A stretch of 8,978 nucleotides of DNA, from positions 1 through 8,978 of the forward strand of contig CAJPOL010000071.1 of assembly GCA_905372265.1 (NCBI GenBank), written 5' to 3'. How positions within the stretch are numbered: the stretch's first letter is position 1; every line of letters starts with the position of its first letter. Positions 1 through 5,749 of the stretch are shown here, one piece after another. Under the pieces are notes generated by a model. That model saw nothing but the letters and a program-made list of their open reading frames with translations, was not told the DNA's origin and did not search any database. Source of the stretch: an uncultured Treponema sp. (lineage in GTDB: Bacteria > Spirochaetota > Spirochaetia > Treponematales > Treponemataceae). The translations under genes were made by a program, and so were the position numbers.

Positions 1-99
1 GTATACTACTTTCGTTTGGAAATGTAAAGTATTTTATTCAAAATAATTGCAATTTTCCCCATAAAAGAACCGCGGTTCCGATCCGATTATTGTAAAGAT

Positions 100-963
100 A
101 TGGGCACTGGAAAATTGCTGGAGGTATATACACTTCTTTTTGACACGATAAAAAATGAATTCAACGCTGAAAAACTCGTGCGTTTTTTTCATCTCTTTTT
201 TGCTGTAGCAGTCATCGCTCTTTTTTTTAAAGTTTTGATACGGTTCGTCGGAAAAATAACCGCACAAAAATGCTCTGCGCATGTACAGAAAACCGTCAGC
301 AAAGCGCTGCGATACAGTTCGTATGTTCTTATCATTTTAACGGTTTTTCACCGGCTAGGGATTAACATCAGCGCTATTCTCGGCGCAGCCGGGATTGCCG
401 GGATTGCGATCGGTTTCGCTGCTCAGACATCCGTATCGAATATCATCTCAGGTCTTTTTGTCCTCACCGAACGGGCGTTTAAAATTGATGATGTCATAGA
501 AATCAATGGTACTATCGGAACCGTTCAGTCCGTCAACCTGCTGTCCGTTGTGTTGCGTACTTTTGATAATCAGTACGTGCGGATACCGAATGAGACTATC
601 ATAAAAGCAAATTTAGTGAACTACTCCTATTTCCCTGTCCGCCGCTTAAAAACGGAGCTGTCGGTAGCCTACGGAACCGATTTACGCCATGCCGAATCCG
701 TCCTGCTCAGTGCTGCTGCAGCGCACCCGCTTGTACTGCAAGAGCCTGCCCCGTCGGTACTTTGGACGAAATTCGACGATTCCGGCATTACCGTAACGCT
801 CAATACATGGACGAATCGAGAAAACTTCGGCACATTGCGCAATACGCTCTTTATAGAAGTATATGAACGGTTCTTAAAAGAACATATTGAAATACCGTTT
901 CAACAGATTGATATTCATCTGAAAGAATATCCGCCGGAGCCTCAAGCGGATAGATCTTGTTGA
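100..963 (+). CDS. MscS-family small-conductance mechanosensitive ion channel
   Basis: The predicted inner-membrane channel opens under membrane tension and releases solutes during hypo-osmotic shock. The protein has 287 residues, close to E. coli MscS (286). Hydrophobic segments lie at about residues 29-50 (TM1), 71-88 (TM2) and 91-122 (TM3). TM3 carries the family's Gly/Ala-rich pore helix (ILGAAGIAGIAIGFAAQ) followed by the SNIISG turn. The beta domain follows at about 127-180, with GTVQSVNLLSVVLRT and the conserved IPNETIIKANLVNYS motif, then an alpha/beta C-terminal domain to about 275. ATG100 is chosen because the upstream frame closes at 25-27 and no other ATG precedes TM1. No proper Shine-Dalgarno lies before it, and a GGAGG at 120-124 has no in-frame start at a useful distance. 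The gene converges on the next one with a 7-bp gap. Family assignment is firm; the exact gating behaviour is inferred from the family. Confidence 0.94.
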   Translation: MGTGKLLEVYTLLFDTIKNEFNAEKLVRFFHLFFAVAVIALFFKVLIRFVGKITAQKCSAHVQKTVSKALRYSSYVLIILTVFHRLGINISAILGAAGIAGIAIGFAAQTSVSNIISGLFVLTERAFKIDDVIEINGTIGTVQSVNLLSVVLRTFDNQYVRIPNETIIKANLVNYSYFPVRRLKTELSVAYGTDLRHAESVLLSAAAAHPLVLQEPAPSVLWTKFDDSGITVTLNTWTNRENFGTLRNTLFIEVYERFLKEHIEIPFQQIDIHLKEYPPEPQADRSC

Positions 964-970
964 GCAGCGG

Positions 971-1390
971 TTAGCAGTTCCGGCAGTGTTTGCAGCCGAG
1001 TATACGCACGTGCTTACCGTTTTCTCCGCGGTCAAACAGGCGGGCAATCAGGTATGCCCCGTTTTCGACGGATGATTTACACACCGGACAATAACGGATA
1101 ACGCCGTGCTCCGGCACAGGATAGCAATGAGGACATCCGTAAATAGAGCAAAGCTGATTATCGGATTCGGAGGGGAATACTTTTGTCTTTATTTGCTCAT
1201 TTTTTAGGAGCGTTATACAGCAGAGAGGGCAGACACCGGGTGCGCCCGGCTTACCTTTTTCCCGCCGTACCGGCGCTGTCCTGCTTTTTTCTCTCGTAGT
1301 AAAAAGAAAATAAATAAATGCACATAACCCGATACCGACAGTTAATAAGAAAACCCATGTCAACGGTGAAGAAAGCGCAGGCATAATCAT
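971..1390 (-). CDS. small membrane-anchored cysteine-rich (zinc-ribbon-like) protein, function unknown
   Basis: I do not recognise this family. From ATG1390 the product has 139 residues. One hydrophobic helix near the N-terminus (the run LTWVFLLTVGIGLCAFIYFLF) is followed by a basic linker and a soluble domain with four CxxC pairs: CPLC, CPHC, CPVC and CKHC. Such spacing normally binds two zinc ions as paired zinc ribbons or rubredoxin-like knuckles, so a single-pass protein with a cytoplasmic metal-binding tail is likely. The start is uncertain. GTG1399, ATG1390 and ATG1384 are all in frame, none has a visible Shine-Dalgarno, and the frame is open back to a TGA at 1448-1450. I chose the first ATG. 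The stop faces the channel gene 7 bp away. It could be a redox or assembly factor, but nothing in the sequence shows which. Confidence 0.7.
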   Translation of the reverse strand: MIMPALSSPLTWVFLLTVGIGLCAFIYFLFTTREKSRTAPVRREKGKPGAPGVCPLCCITLLKNEQIKTKVFPSESDNQLCSIYGCPHCYPVPEHGVIRYCPVCKSSVENGAYLIARLFDRGENGKHVRILGCKHCRNC

Positions 1391-1477
1391 AAGATACACA
1401 ATCAGGCCGTTCGCGGCAATAACTTCGCGGCAGCAGGCCTCAATCGTTCAAAAATCTATGAAAAGACCGGAAATTCA

Positions 1478-1505
1478 TTGACAAAATCAAGGTATTGTGC
1501 AGAAT
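1478..1505 (+). promoter_or_regulatory. candidate sigma70-type promoter for the 1561 gene
   Basis: A perfect -35 hexamer TTGACA (1478-1483) is followed after 16 bp by CAGAAT (1500-1505), a 4/6 match to the -10 consensus. Initiation would fall near 1511, giving a leader of about 50 nt that contains the hairpin at 1529-1550. The -10 is imperfect, so this is a moderate call. Confidence 0.45.
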
Positions 1506-1528
1506 CGAGACGCTCGGATAAACCTAAG

Positions 1529-1550
1529 TGCGGTAACACCGGTTACCGCA
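1529..1550 (+). promoter_or_regulatory. 9-bp hairpin abutting the Shine-Dalgarno of the 1561 gene
   Basis: The arms TGCGGTAAC (1529-1537) and GTTACCGCA (1542-1550) are perfect inverted complements around the 4-nt loop ACCG. The right arm ends exactly where the GGGAG ribosome binding site begins (1551-1555), with ATG at 1561. In RNA this stem could affect ribosome access; in DNA it could be a dyad operator. No U-run follows, so it is not an intrinsic terminator. The pairing is seen directly; the role is inferred. Confidence 0.6.
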
Positions 1551-1560
1551 GGGAGAGACA

Positions 1561-1998
1561 ATGACATCAATAGTATATGTCGTGTATATAGGAGCTGCCG
1601 CTGCGCTCATTTCATGTATGGTGCGGAATTTTTTAGATATAAAAAGCGGCAAGCAGGATACACAGCTGTCAAAGCAAAATTTTTTTGCGGCGCTTATTAT
1701 CTTTCTTATTCTTATAGGCTCATTTATTGTGCTTCTTTTAAGGTCAAAAGGAATATCTGTAAGCGAAGGAACCGAAGGCGTCTCCCTATTTGGAAAACTC
1801 ATCGGAGAAAATTCGTATTTTTTTAGATATATTATCCTATTTATCCTTGCAATCATCGCGATCGGATTATGTGATTGGTTTTTCCTAAAGCGAACCGCTA
1901 AAAATGAACAGGACTACCGGAGGCGAAGACGTTTTTTTTTCGGAATTCTTATCGTTATGGCGGGCTCTATTGTTCTGATGAAACTCATTATCAAATAG
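1561..1998 (+). CDS. four-helix integral membrane protein, function unknown
   Basis: I do not recognise a family. The 145-residue product has four hydrophobic stretches, at about residues 3-23, 41-61, 87-108 and 125-143. Between helices 1 and 2 is a polar loop with lysines, between 2 and 3 a loop with acidic residues and glycines, and between 3 and 4 a strongly basic loop (RRRRR near 119-123). By the positive-inside rule that basic loop is cytoplasmic. There is no signal peptide, no catalytic motif and no cysteine pair. Start ATG1561 is supported by GGGAG at 1551-1555 with a 5-nt spacer. The gene is monocistronic in this window: it diverges from the cysteine-rich gene and converges on rnc, with 41 bp between the stops. 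Coding status rests on the ribosome binding site and the membrane pattern. Confidence 0.78.
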   Translation: MTSIVYVVYIGAAAALISCMVRNFLDIKSGKQDTQLSKQNFFAALIIFLILIGSFIVLLLRSKGISVSEGTEGVSLFGKLIGENSYFFRYIILFILAIIAIGLCDWFFLKRTAKNEQDYRRRRRFFFGILIVMAGSIVLMKLIIK

Positions 1999-1999
1999 C

Positions 2000-2037
2000 C
2001 GGCGTAATTACAGTATACTAGAGAACGCCGCAGCGGC
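2000..2037. other. GC-rich inverted repeats between convergent genes, possible weak bidirectional terminator
   Basis: CGGCGT (2000-2005) is complementary to ACGCCG (2025-2030) across a 19-nt loop. The right arm can instead pair locally as GCCG-CAG-CGGC (2027-2037). The region lies between the stop of the 1561 gene and the stop of rnc. Neither strand has a U-run after the stem, so factor-independent termination is not well supported. Confidence 0.3.
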
Positions 2038-2039
2038 CA

Positions 2040-2786
2040 TCACTCTCCTTGCAGTGCCGTTAATGCCGCTTCAGCAGCCGCTTGCTCAGCTTCTTTTTTG
2101 CTTTTTCCTGCTGCCGGTCCATATTCGGTGCTGTGTACCAGTACTTTTACATGGAATATTCTATCATGATCCGGCCCGACGGTATCTGTTAAAACATATT
2201 TAGGTATTGCTTTGTACTGTTTTTGCGCATATTCCTGCAATAATGACTTGTAGTCCTTATAGCGGTGTTTTCCTTGAATAACCAGCTGCATTTGCCCATC
2301 AATGCTCTGCAATACAAACCGGCGTGCTGTTTTAAAGCCCGAATCAACATATAGTGCCCCGACAAGCGCTTCGAACGCATCTGCCAGTAAGGCTTTTTTC
2401 TGCCGTCCGCCGGACACTTCTTCTCCTCGTCCCAAAACTAAATATTTATCGATATGCAGGCTGAGAGCAACCGCAGCGAGAGAATCTTCCGAGACAACCG
2501 CTGCCTTTATTTTGGCTAGATCACCTTCCGCTTTATCAGGATAGTTTTCGTATAGTTGAGATGCAACCACCATACCAAGAACGGAATCTCCAAGGAACTC
2601 CAACCGTTCATTATTAAAAGGGAATGAAGCTTGTTCATTAGAAAATGAACGATGATGAAAAGCAAGCTCCATCAAGCTAAGATTTTTAAATTTACAGCCG
2701 GCTTCCCGCTGAAAAATAAGCAGTTCTTGCCTCCGTTGTTTTTCTATAGCAGGTCTACAAGGAAACAAGAACGAGCACCCTTGCAT
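2040..2786 (-). CDS. rnc: ribonuclease III
   Basis: This endonuclease cleaves double-stranded RNA, chiefly the rRNA precursor stems and some mRNAs, and acts as a Mg2+-dependent homodimer in the cytoplasm. The family signature NERLEFLGD is at residues 59-67, giving catalytic E63 and D67. The second metal-binding cluster ADAFEAL supplies D136 and E139. A C-terminal double-stranded-RNA-binding domain spans about 176-246 and ends in the typical GKSKKEAEQAAAEAAL helix. The length of 248 is slightly above E. coli (226) because of an N-terminal extension. ATG2786 lies 3 nt past the acpP stop and has no Shine-Dalgarno, so translation probably depends on coupling to acpP. Downstream alternatives are TTG at codon 7, and CTG at codon 22 behind CGGAGG, which would remove the extension. 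Identity is secure; the start is less so. Confidence 0.97.
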   Translation of the reverse strand: MQGCSFLFPCRPAIEKQRRQELLIFQREAGCKFKNLSLMELAFHHRSFSNEQASFPFNNERLEFLGDSVLGMVVASQLYENYPDKAEGDLAKIKAAVVSEDSLAAVALSLHIDKYLVLGRGEEVSGGRQKKALLADAFEALVGALYVDSGFKTARRFVLQSIDGQMQLVIQGKHRYKDYKSLLQEYAQKQYKAIPKYVLTDTVGPDHDRIFHVKVLVHSTEYGPAAGKSKKEAEQAAAEAALTALQGE

Positions 2787-2789
2787 GTA

Positions 2790-3026
2790 TTATTTTGTCT
2801 GGCTTTTAATAAATTCGTATGCATCCTTAACGGTTTCAAATTCGCTTACTTTTCCGTCAGGAATTTTTACTCCCATTTCTTCCTCTATCGCATAGACAAG
2901 CTCGTAGGTATCTAAGCTGTCTGCACCGAGATCTTGCCGGAAAGAAGAATCAAGCGTCACTTTTGATGCATCAATTTCAAGTTTATCAGCAATCAGTGTC
3001 TGTACTTTCACAAATAAATCGTCCAT
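2790..3026 (-). CDS. acpP: acyl carrier protein
   Basis: The protein carries growing acyl chains as thioesters on a 4'-phosphopantetheine arm during type II fatty acid synthesis in the cytoplasm. At 78 residues it has the standard length and is strongly acidic. The attachment motif GADSLDTYELV places the modified serine at residue 37. The following helix (EEEMGVKIPD) matches the family's recognition helix, where acidic residues contact partner enzymes. The start ATG3026 has GAGAGG 8 nt upstream. It is the middle gene of the rpmF-acpP-rnc operon, 14 bp after rpmF and 3 bp before rnc. An acyl carrier protein next to rpmF and rnc is a common bacterial arrangement that links lipid synthesis with ribosome production. 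I see nothing unusual. Confidence 0.98.
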   Translation of the reverse strand: MDDLFVKVQTLIADKLEIDASKVTLDSSFRQDLGADSLDTYELVYAIEEEMGVKIPDGKVSEFETVKDAYEFIKSQTK

Positions 3027-3040
3027 AATTTAAACCTCTC

Positions 3041-3229
3041 TTAGTTCAATGTATCGGGATCCACAACTTGCCGTCCGCGGTAGTGACCGCATTTGGAACA
3101 AACATGATGGGATAAAATCATATTTCCGCAGTTCGCGCACTCCACCAAATGAGGAGCAGTCAGCCGCATATTGATTCCTCTGCGGCGGCGTGTACGGGCT
3201 TTTGACGTTTTCGCTCTTGGCACTGCCAT
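3041..3229 (-). CDS. rpmF: 50S ribosomal protein L32, zinc-binding form
   Basis: This is a structural protein of the large ribosomal subunit. The 62 residues begin with the family's MAVPRAKTSKARTRRRRG stretch, a basic tail that threads into rRNA. A zinc ribbon follows: C31-x2-C34 and C44-x2-C47, separated by nine residues. All four cysteines are present, so this is the zinc-retaining (C+) form, not the cysteine-free paralogue some bacteria use in zinc starvation. ATG3229 has a strong GGAGG 7 nt upstream and lies about 40 nt downstream of the predicted transcription start of the operon promoter at 3279-3306. It leads the operon. Length and sequence are typical and the call is secure. Confidence 0.98.
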   Translation of the reverse strand: MAVPRAKTSKARTRRRRGINMRLTAPHLVECANCGNMILSHHVCSKCGHYRGRQVVDPDTLN

Positions 3230-3278
3230 AGGGTAACCTCCATCTCTAGTATCATAATCAAAACAAAAGACTGTCTAT

Positions 3279-3306
3279 ACTATACATGAACAAACAAAAT
3301 AGTCAA
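3279..3306 (-). promoter_or_regulatory. sigma70-type promoter of the rpmF-acpP-rnc operon
   Basis: Read on the minus strand, TTGACT (3306-3301) and TATAGT (3284-3279) are separated by 16 bp. Each matches consensus at 5 of 6 positions. Transcription should start near 3272, giving a leader of about 42 nt before the GGAGG of rpmF. The promoter faces away from the 3400 gene and shares the 170-bp divergent region with it. Confidence 0.75.
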
Positions 3307-3369
3307 GGCTTAATTTAAATCAAGACAGGGCATTTCAGGGACGCTCTATCATCTTTTTCTCAAATGATG

Positions 3370-3375
3370 TATACT
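3370..3375 (+). promoter_or_regulatory. candidate -10 element for the 3400 gene
   Basis: TATACT (3370-3375) is a 5/6 match to the -10 consensus, 24 nt before the ATG. It would give a leader of about 18 nt that just includes the GGAAG ribosome binding site at 3389-3393. No good -35 hexamer is present at 16-18 bp; the best is CTATCA at 3346-3351. This is therefore a weak or activator-dependent promoter, if real. Confidence 0.4.
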
Positions 3376-3399
3376 ATATACCGATAATGGAAGACGATT

Positions 3400-4893
3400 A
3401 TGTGTAGAAAAAAAGCTTTTGCAATGATAATTATATCGGCCGCTCTGCTCTCCGCTTTTGCCGATCCGGCAGTGTATGAACTCGGCGGTAAAAACGGGTG
3501 GGGGATGCTTCATTATACTGAAAATATCCAAATGTGCCCCGGTAAGTATGGCAATTCCGGTATATCGCTGCGCAGCAGCATCCCTAAAATTACGCAAACA
3601 ACCGATATGTATATCAGTTTTGACTCGCCCGCGGTTATCGACGAAGCCAGCTCGTATACTGTTCAATCTTCAAGCATACGGTTCGCAGATACAAAGCAGG
3701 CGAAATTCGGTACGGGGGCGGGCGTCTGTACGCCTCATGCAAAAACAGCCGGATTGGTACTGAAACCGCAGGACGGTTCGTTTTTTGCAGGAGAAGGTTC
3801 CACCGGTTCGTTCACGATTGAATTTTGGATAGCCCCCTCCGTTGCGGAAAACGGAAGCGTTATTCTGCAATGGCATTCAGCCTATTTTGAACAGCAGCGG
3901 CTGACCGATCAGTATATCATCGCTCAAATTATTCAGAACAAATTGCAGTGGGACTTTTTTAATATTTGGCAGGATAAGTACAATAATGGAATGCCCATTC
4001 AGTTACGGAGCCGTTCAAACCTCATTCCGTCGCAGTGGTCGCATCATCTTATTGCGTATGACGAAGAAATAGGGCTTTTGGAATACCGCATGAACGGGCA
4101 TACTGAAACTATCATCTACCTTACCGAGAACGGCAGGGAAAGCGATGCCGTTTTACCGTCGCGGCTCGGCCATAAGGCTGATGTATCGGTAGGGGTTCAT
4201 TATTCGGGTATGATAGACGAACTGAAAGTTACCAAACAGTTTGTTGAACCGCCGTCTATTGCGGAACGGGCTGCCTTATTTGACCGCTTCCATCTTAATG
4301 GAGGACGCTTTGAATCGCTCATTTTTGATACGGGCGGTTCACTTTCCGAAGCAAAAAAAATGATGATTTCCGTTGATACCCCATCTCAAACGGAAGCGGT
4401 ATTTTTTATCCGTGCAGGCGAGAACCGCTATACGTGGACTGATACGGAACCGGAGTGGCAGCCCGTGCATAGCGGCAAGCCGATTACCGGTATAAAGGGG
4501 CGTTTTTTTCAAGTTGCCGGTAATTTATATCCCGATGCGGAAGGCCAAAAAACGCCGATACTTCATTCAATACAGCTCACCTATGAAAAAGACAGTGAGC
4601 CGTTTCCTCCTGCACGGGTATTTACCGTATCGCGGGACGGCGCTATTGAACTTTCATGGACGCCCTCAATCGATTTTGATGTCAAAGGCTATATGATTTA
4701 CTACGGCGAACGTAAAGGCGAATATTTCTCGGAAGGATCGCCGATAAATGCCGGTAATACACTTTCATTCCGTGTGCCGAATTTAGATAACGGAAAAATT
4801 TACTTTTTCGCTGTTGCAGCCTATGATGATGATAAGGCGGAACGTGTCGGGTCGTTTTCGCGTGAAGTATGGGCGCGGCCCCGAAAAGAATAG
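3400..4893 (+). CDS. exported LamG-like (concanavalin A-like) and fibronectin type III domain protein
   Basis: The 497-residue protein is predicted to be exported and to bind ligands outside the cytoplasm. A signal peptide covers residues 1-21: a KK pair, a hydrophobic core and AFA before DPA, a signal peptidase I type site. There is no lipobox cysteine. Residues about 115-280 look like a LamG/concanavalin A-like jelly roll, with the repeat-typical GSFTIEFWIAP strand, QWSHHLIAYD, and SGMIDELKV near the end. A beta-rich region at 300-395 follows. A fibronectin type III domain spans about 401-492, marked by PPARVF, IELSWTPS, VKGYMIYYG and GKIYFFAVAAYD. The start has GGAAG at 3389-3393 with a 6-nt spacer. 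The gene stands alone, divergent from the rpmF operon. Domains suggest binding of glycan or protein, in the periplasm or at the surface; the ligand is unknown. No catalytic motif is visible. Confidence 0.88.
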   Translation: MCRKKAFAMIIISAALLSAFADPAVYELGGKNGWGMLHYTENIQMCPGKYGNSGISLRSSIPKITQTTDMYISFDSPAVIDEASSYTVQSSSIRFADTKQAKFGTGAGVCTPHAKTAGLVLKPQDGSFFAGEGSTGSFTIEFWIAPSVAENGSVILQWHSAYFEQQRLTDQYIIAQIIQNKLQWDFFNIWQDKYNNGMPIQLRSRSNLIPSQWSHHLIAYDEEIGLLEYRMNGHTETIIYLTENGRESDAVLPSRLGHKADVSVGVHYSGMIDELKVTKQFVEPPSIAERAALFDRFHLNGGRFESLIFDTGGSLSEAKKMMISVDTPSQTEAVFFIRAGENRYTWTDTEPEWQPVHSGKPITGIKGRFFQVAGNLYPDAEGQKTPILHSIQLTYEKDSEPFPPARVFTVSRDGAIELSWTPSIDFDVKGYMIYYGERKGEYFSEGSPINAGNTLSFRVPNLDNGKIYFFAVAAYDDDKAERVGSFSREVWARPRKE

Positions 4894-4910
4894 GCCTACG
4901 GGCCATTTTC
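4893..4910 (+). terminator. possible short terminator with a UACG tetraloop
   Basis: GGCC (4893-4896) and GGCC (4901-4904) can pair across TACG, forming C(UACG)G, a member of the very stable UNCG tetraloop class. ATTTTC follows. The hairpin overlaps the last base of the 3400 gene's TAG stop. The stem is only 4 bp and the U-run is short, so termination would be partial at best. Confidence 0.3.
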
Positions 4911-4984
4911 AAGGTTGTTCCGTACAGCCCGGTCAAACCGCACGTAATGGAACACTTTAAGATAATTTGAGTAAGGAGACATAC

Positions 4985-5632
4985 ATGAACTTAAATCACT
5001 ATATTGATCATACATTATTAAAACCGAACGCTGTAGAAACGGAAATTATTGCGTTATGTAAAGAAGCAAAAGAGTATCATTTTGCTTCGGTGTGCGTAAA
5101 TCCGTGCAATGTAGCGTTGGTAAAAAAAGAATTGGCCGGAAGCAGCGTGATGACCTGTAGTGTAATCGGCTTCCCGTTTGGGACGCAGACTACCGATATA
5201 AAATGCGCCGAGGCGGAACAGGCCTTAAAAGACGGCGCCGTTGAAATCGATATGGTTATCAATGTCGGAAAACTGCTTGAAGGTAATATCGCATATACTG
5301 AAAAAGAAATTTCCGCGCTTGTTGCGGTATGTCATGCAAAAGGTGCCCATTTAAAGGTTATTGTCGAAACATGTTATTTAGCGGAAAAAGATATTGCAGC
5401 TATCTGCGCCGTTATCGAAAAGACCGGAGCGGATTTTATCAAAACATCAACCGGATACGGATCACGCGGAGCTTCTCTTGAAGATATTGCTTTGTTCAAA
5501 AAATATCTAAAGAGAGATACAAAAATTAAGGCATCGGGAGGGATACGCAGCCGTGAGGATGCGCTGAAATACATTGATGCCGGCTGCTCGCGTATCGGGA
5601 CAAGCAGCGGGATTAAAATAGTCAACGGCTAA
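4985..5632 (+). CDS. deoC: deoxyribose-phosphate aldolase
   Basis: This cytoplasmic class I aldolase splits 2-deoxy-D-ribose 5-phosphate into glyceraldehyde 3-phosphate and acetaldehyde, the last step in using deoxynucleosides as carbon source. From ATG4985 the product has 215 residues, the usual length for the short bacterial form. The family blocks are all present: IDHTLLKP at 7-14, EIDMVINVG with D89, FIKTSTG with the Schiff-base lysine K153, and IKASGGIR with K182. They correspond to Asp102, Lys167 and Lys201 of E. coli. An in-frame TTG at 4967 would add six residues, but AAGGAG at 4973-4978 sits 6 nt before ATG4985 and decides the start. The next gene on the same strand encodes a deaminase-family enzyme, consistent with nucleoside salvage. 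Identity is secure. Confidence 0.98.
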   Translation: MNLNHYIDHTLLKPNAVETEIIALCKEAKEYHFASVCVNPCNVALVKKELAGSSVMTCSVIGFPFGTQTTDIKCAEAEQALKDGAVEIDMVINVGKLLEGNIAYTEKEISALVAVCHAKGAHLKVIVETCYLAEKDIAAICAVIEKTGADFIKTSTGYGSRGASLEDIALFKKYLKRDTKIKASGGIRSREDALKYIDAGCSRIGTSSGIKIVNG

Positions 5633-5653
5633 TAATCATAGTTATCTCAACTG

Positions 5654-5740
5654 TACCTACGGTAAAACGCACGAATAAAGAATTTTTCTTATTTACCGAT
5701 ACTTATAGCACTGAGCTCTCACAGTACAGAAAAAGGTACT
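5654..5740 (+). promoter_or_regulatory. foldable spacer between deoC and the deaminase gene
   Basis: This 117-bp spacer holds several inverted repeats. CGGTAAA (5660-5666) pairs with TTTACCG (5692-5698), enclosing an inner AAGAA-TTT-TTCTT stem (5678-5690). TACC (5654-5657) can instead pair with GGTA (5661-5664), excluding the larger stem. AGTAC (5723-5727) pairs with GTACT (5736-5740) directly before the AGAGG ribosome binding site. I see no GC-rich stem with a U-run and no convincing promoter. The pairing is seen by eye only; function is inferred. Confidence 0.35.
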
Positions 5741-5749
5741 AGAGGAACT

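Noticed and set aside
1370..1564. A plus-strand frame of about 64 codons without a stop, whose TGA overlaps the ATG at 1561 (ATGA), resembling a gene end.
   Set aside because: It has no ATG or GTG start and no ribosome binding site, and its left part is antisense to the cysteine-rich gene. An open frame of this length is expected by chance in some frame. I recognise no family in it.
3387..3407. A short ATG frame (MEDDYV) overlapping the start of the LamG/FN3 gene, a possible coupling ORF.
   Set aside because: Its ATG sits in the ribosome binding site region, has no site of its own, and would lie within a few nucleotides of the predicted mRNA 5' end.
4967..4984. An upstream in-frame TTG that would lengthen DeoC by six residues.
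   Set aside because: The strong AAGGAG lies inside this extension at ideal distance from ATG4985, and DeoC proteins normally begin a few residues before the IDHT motif.
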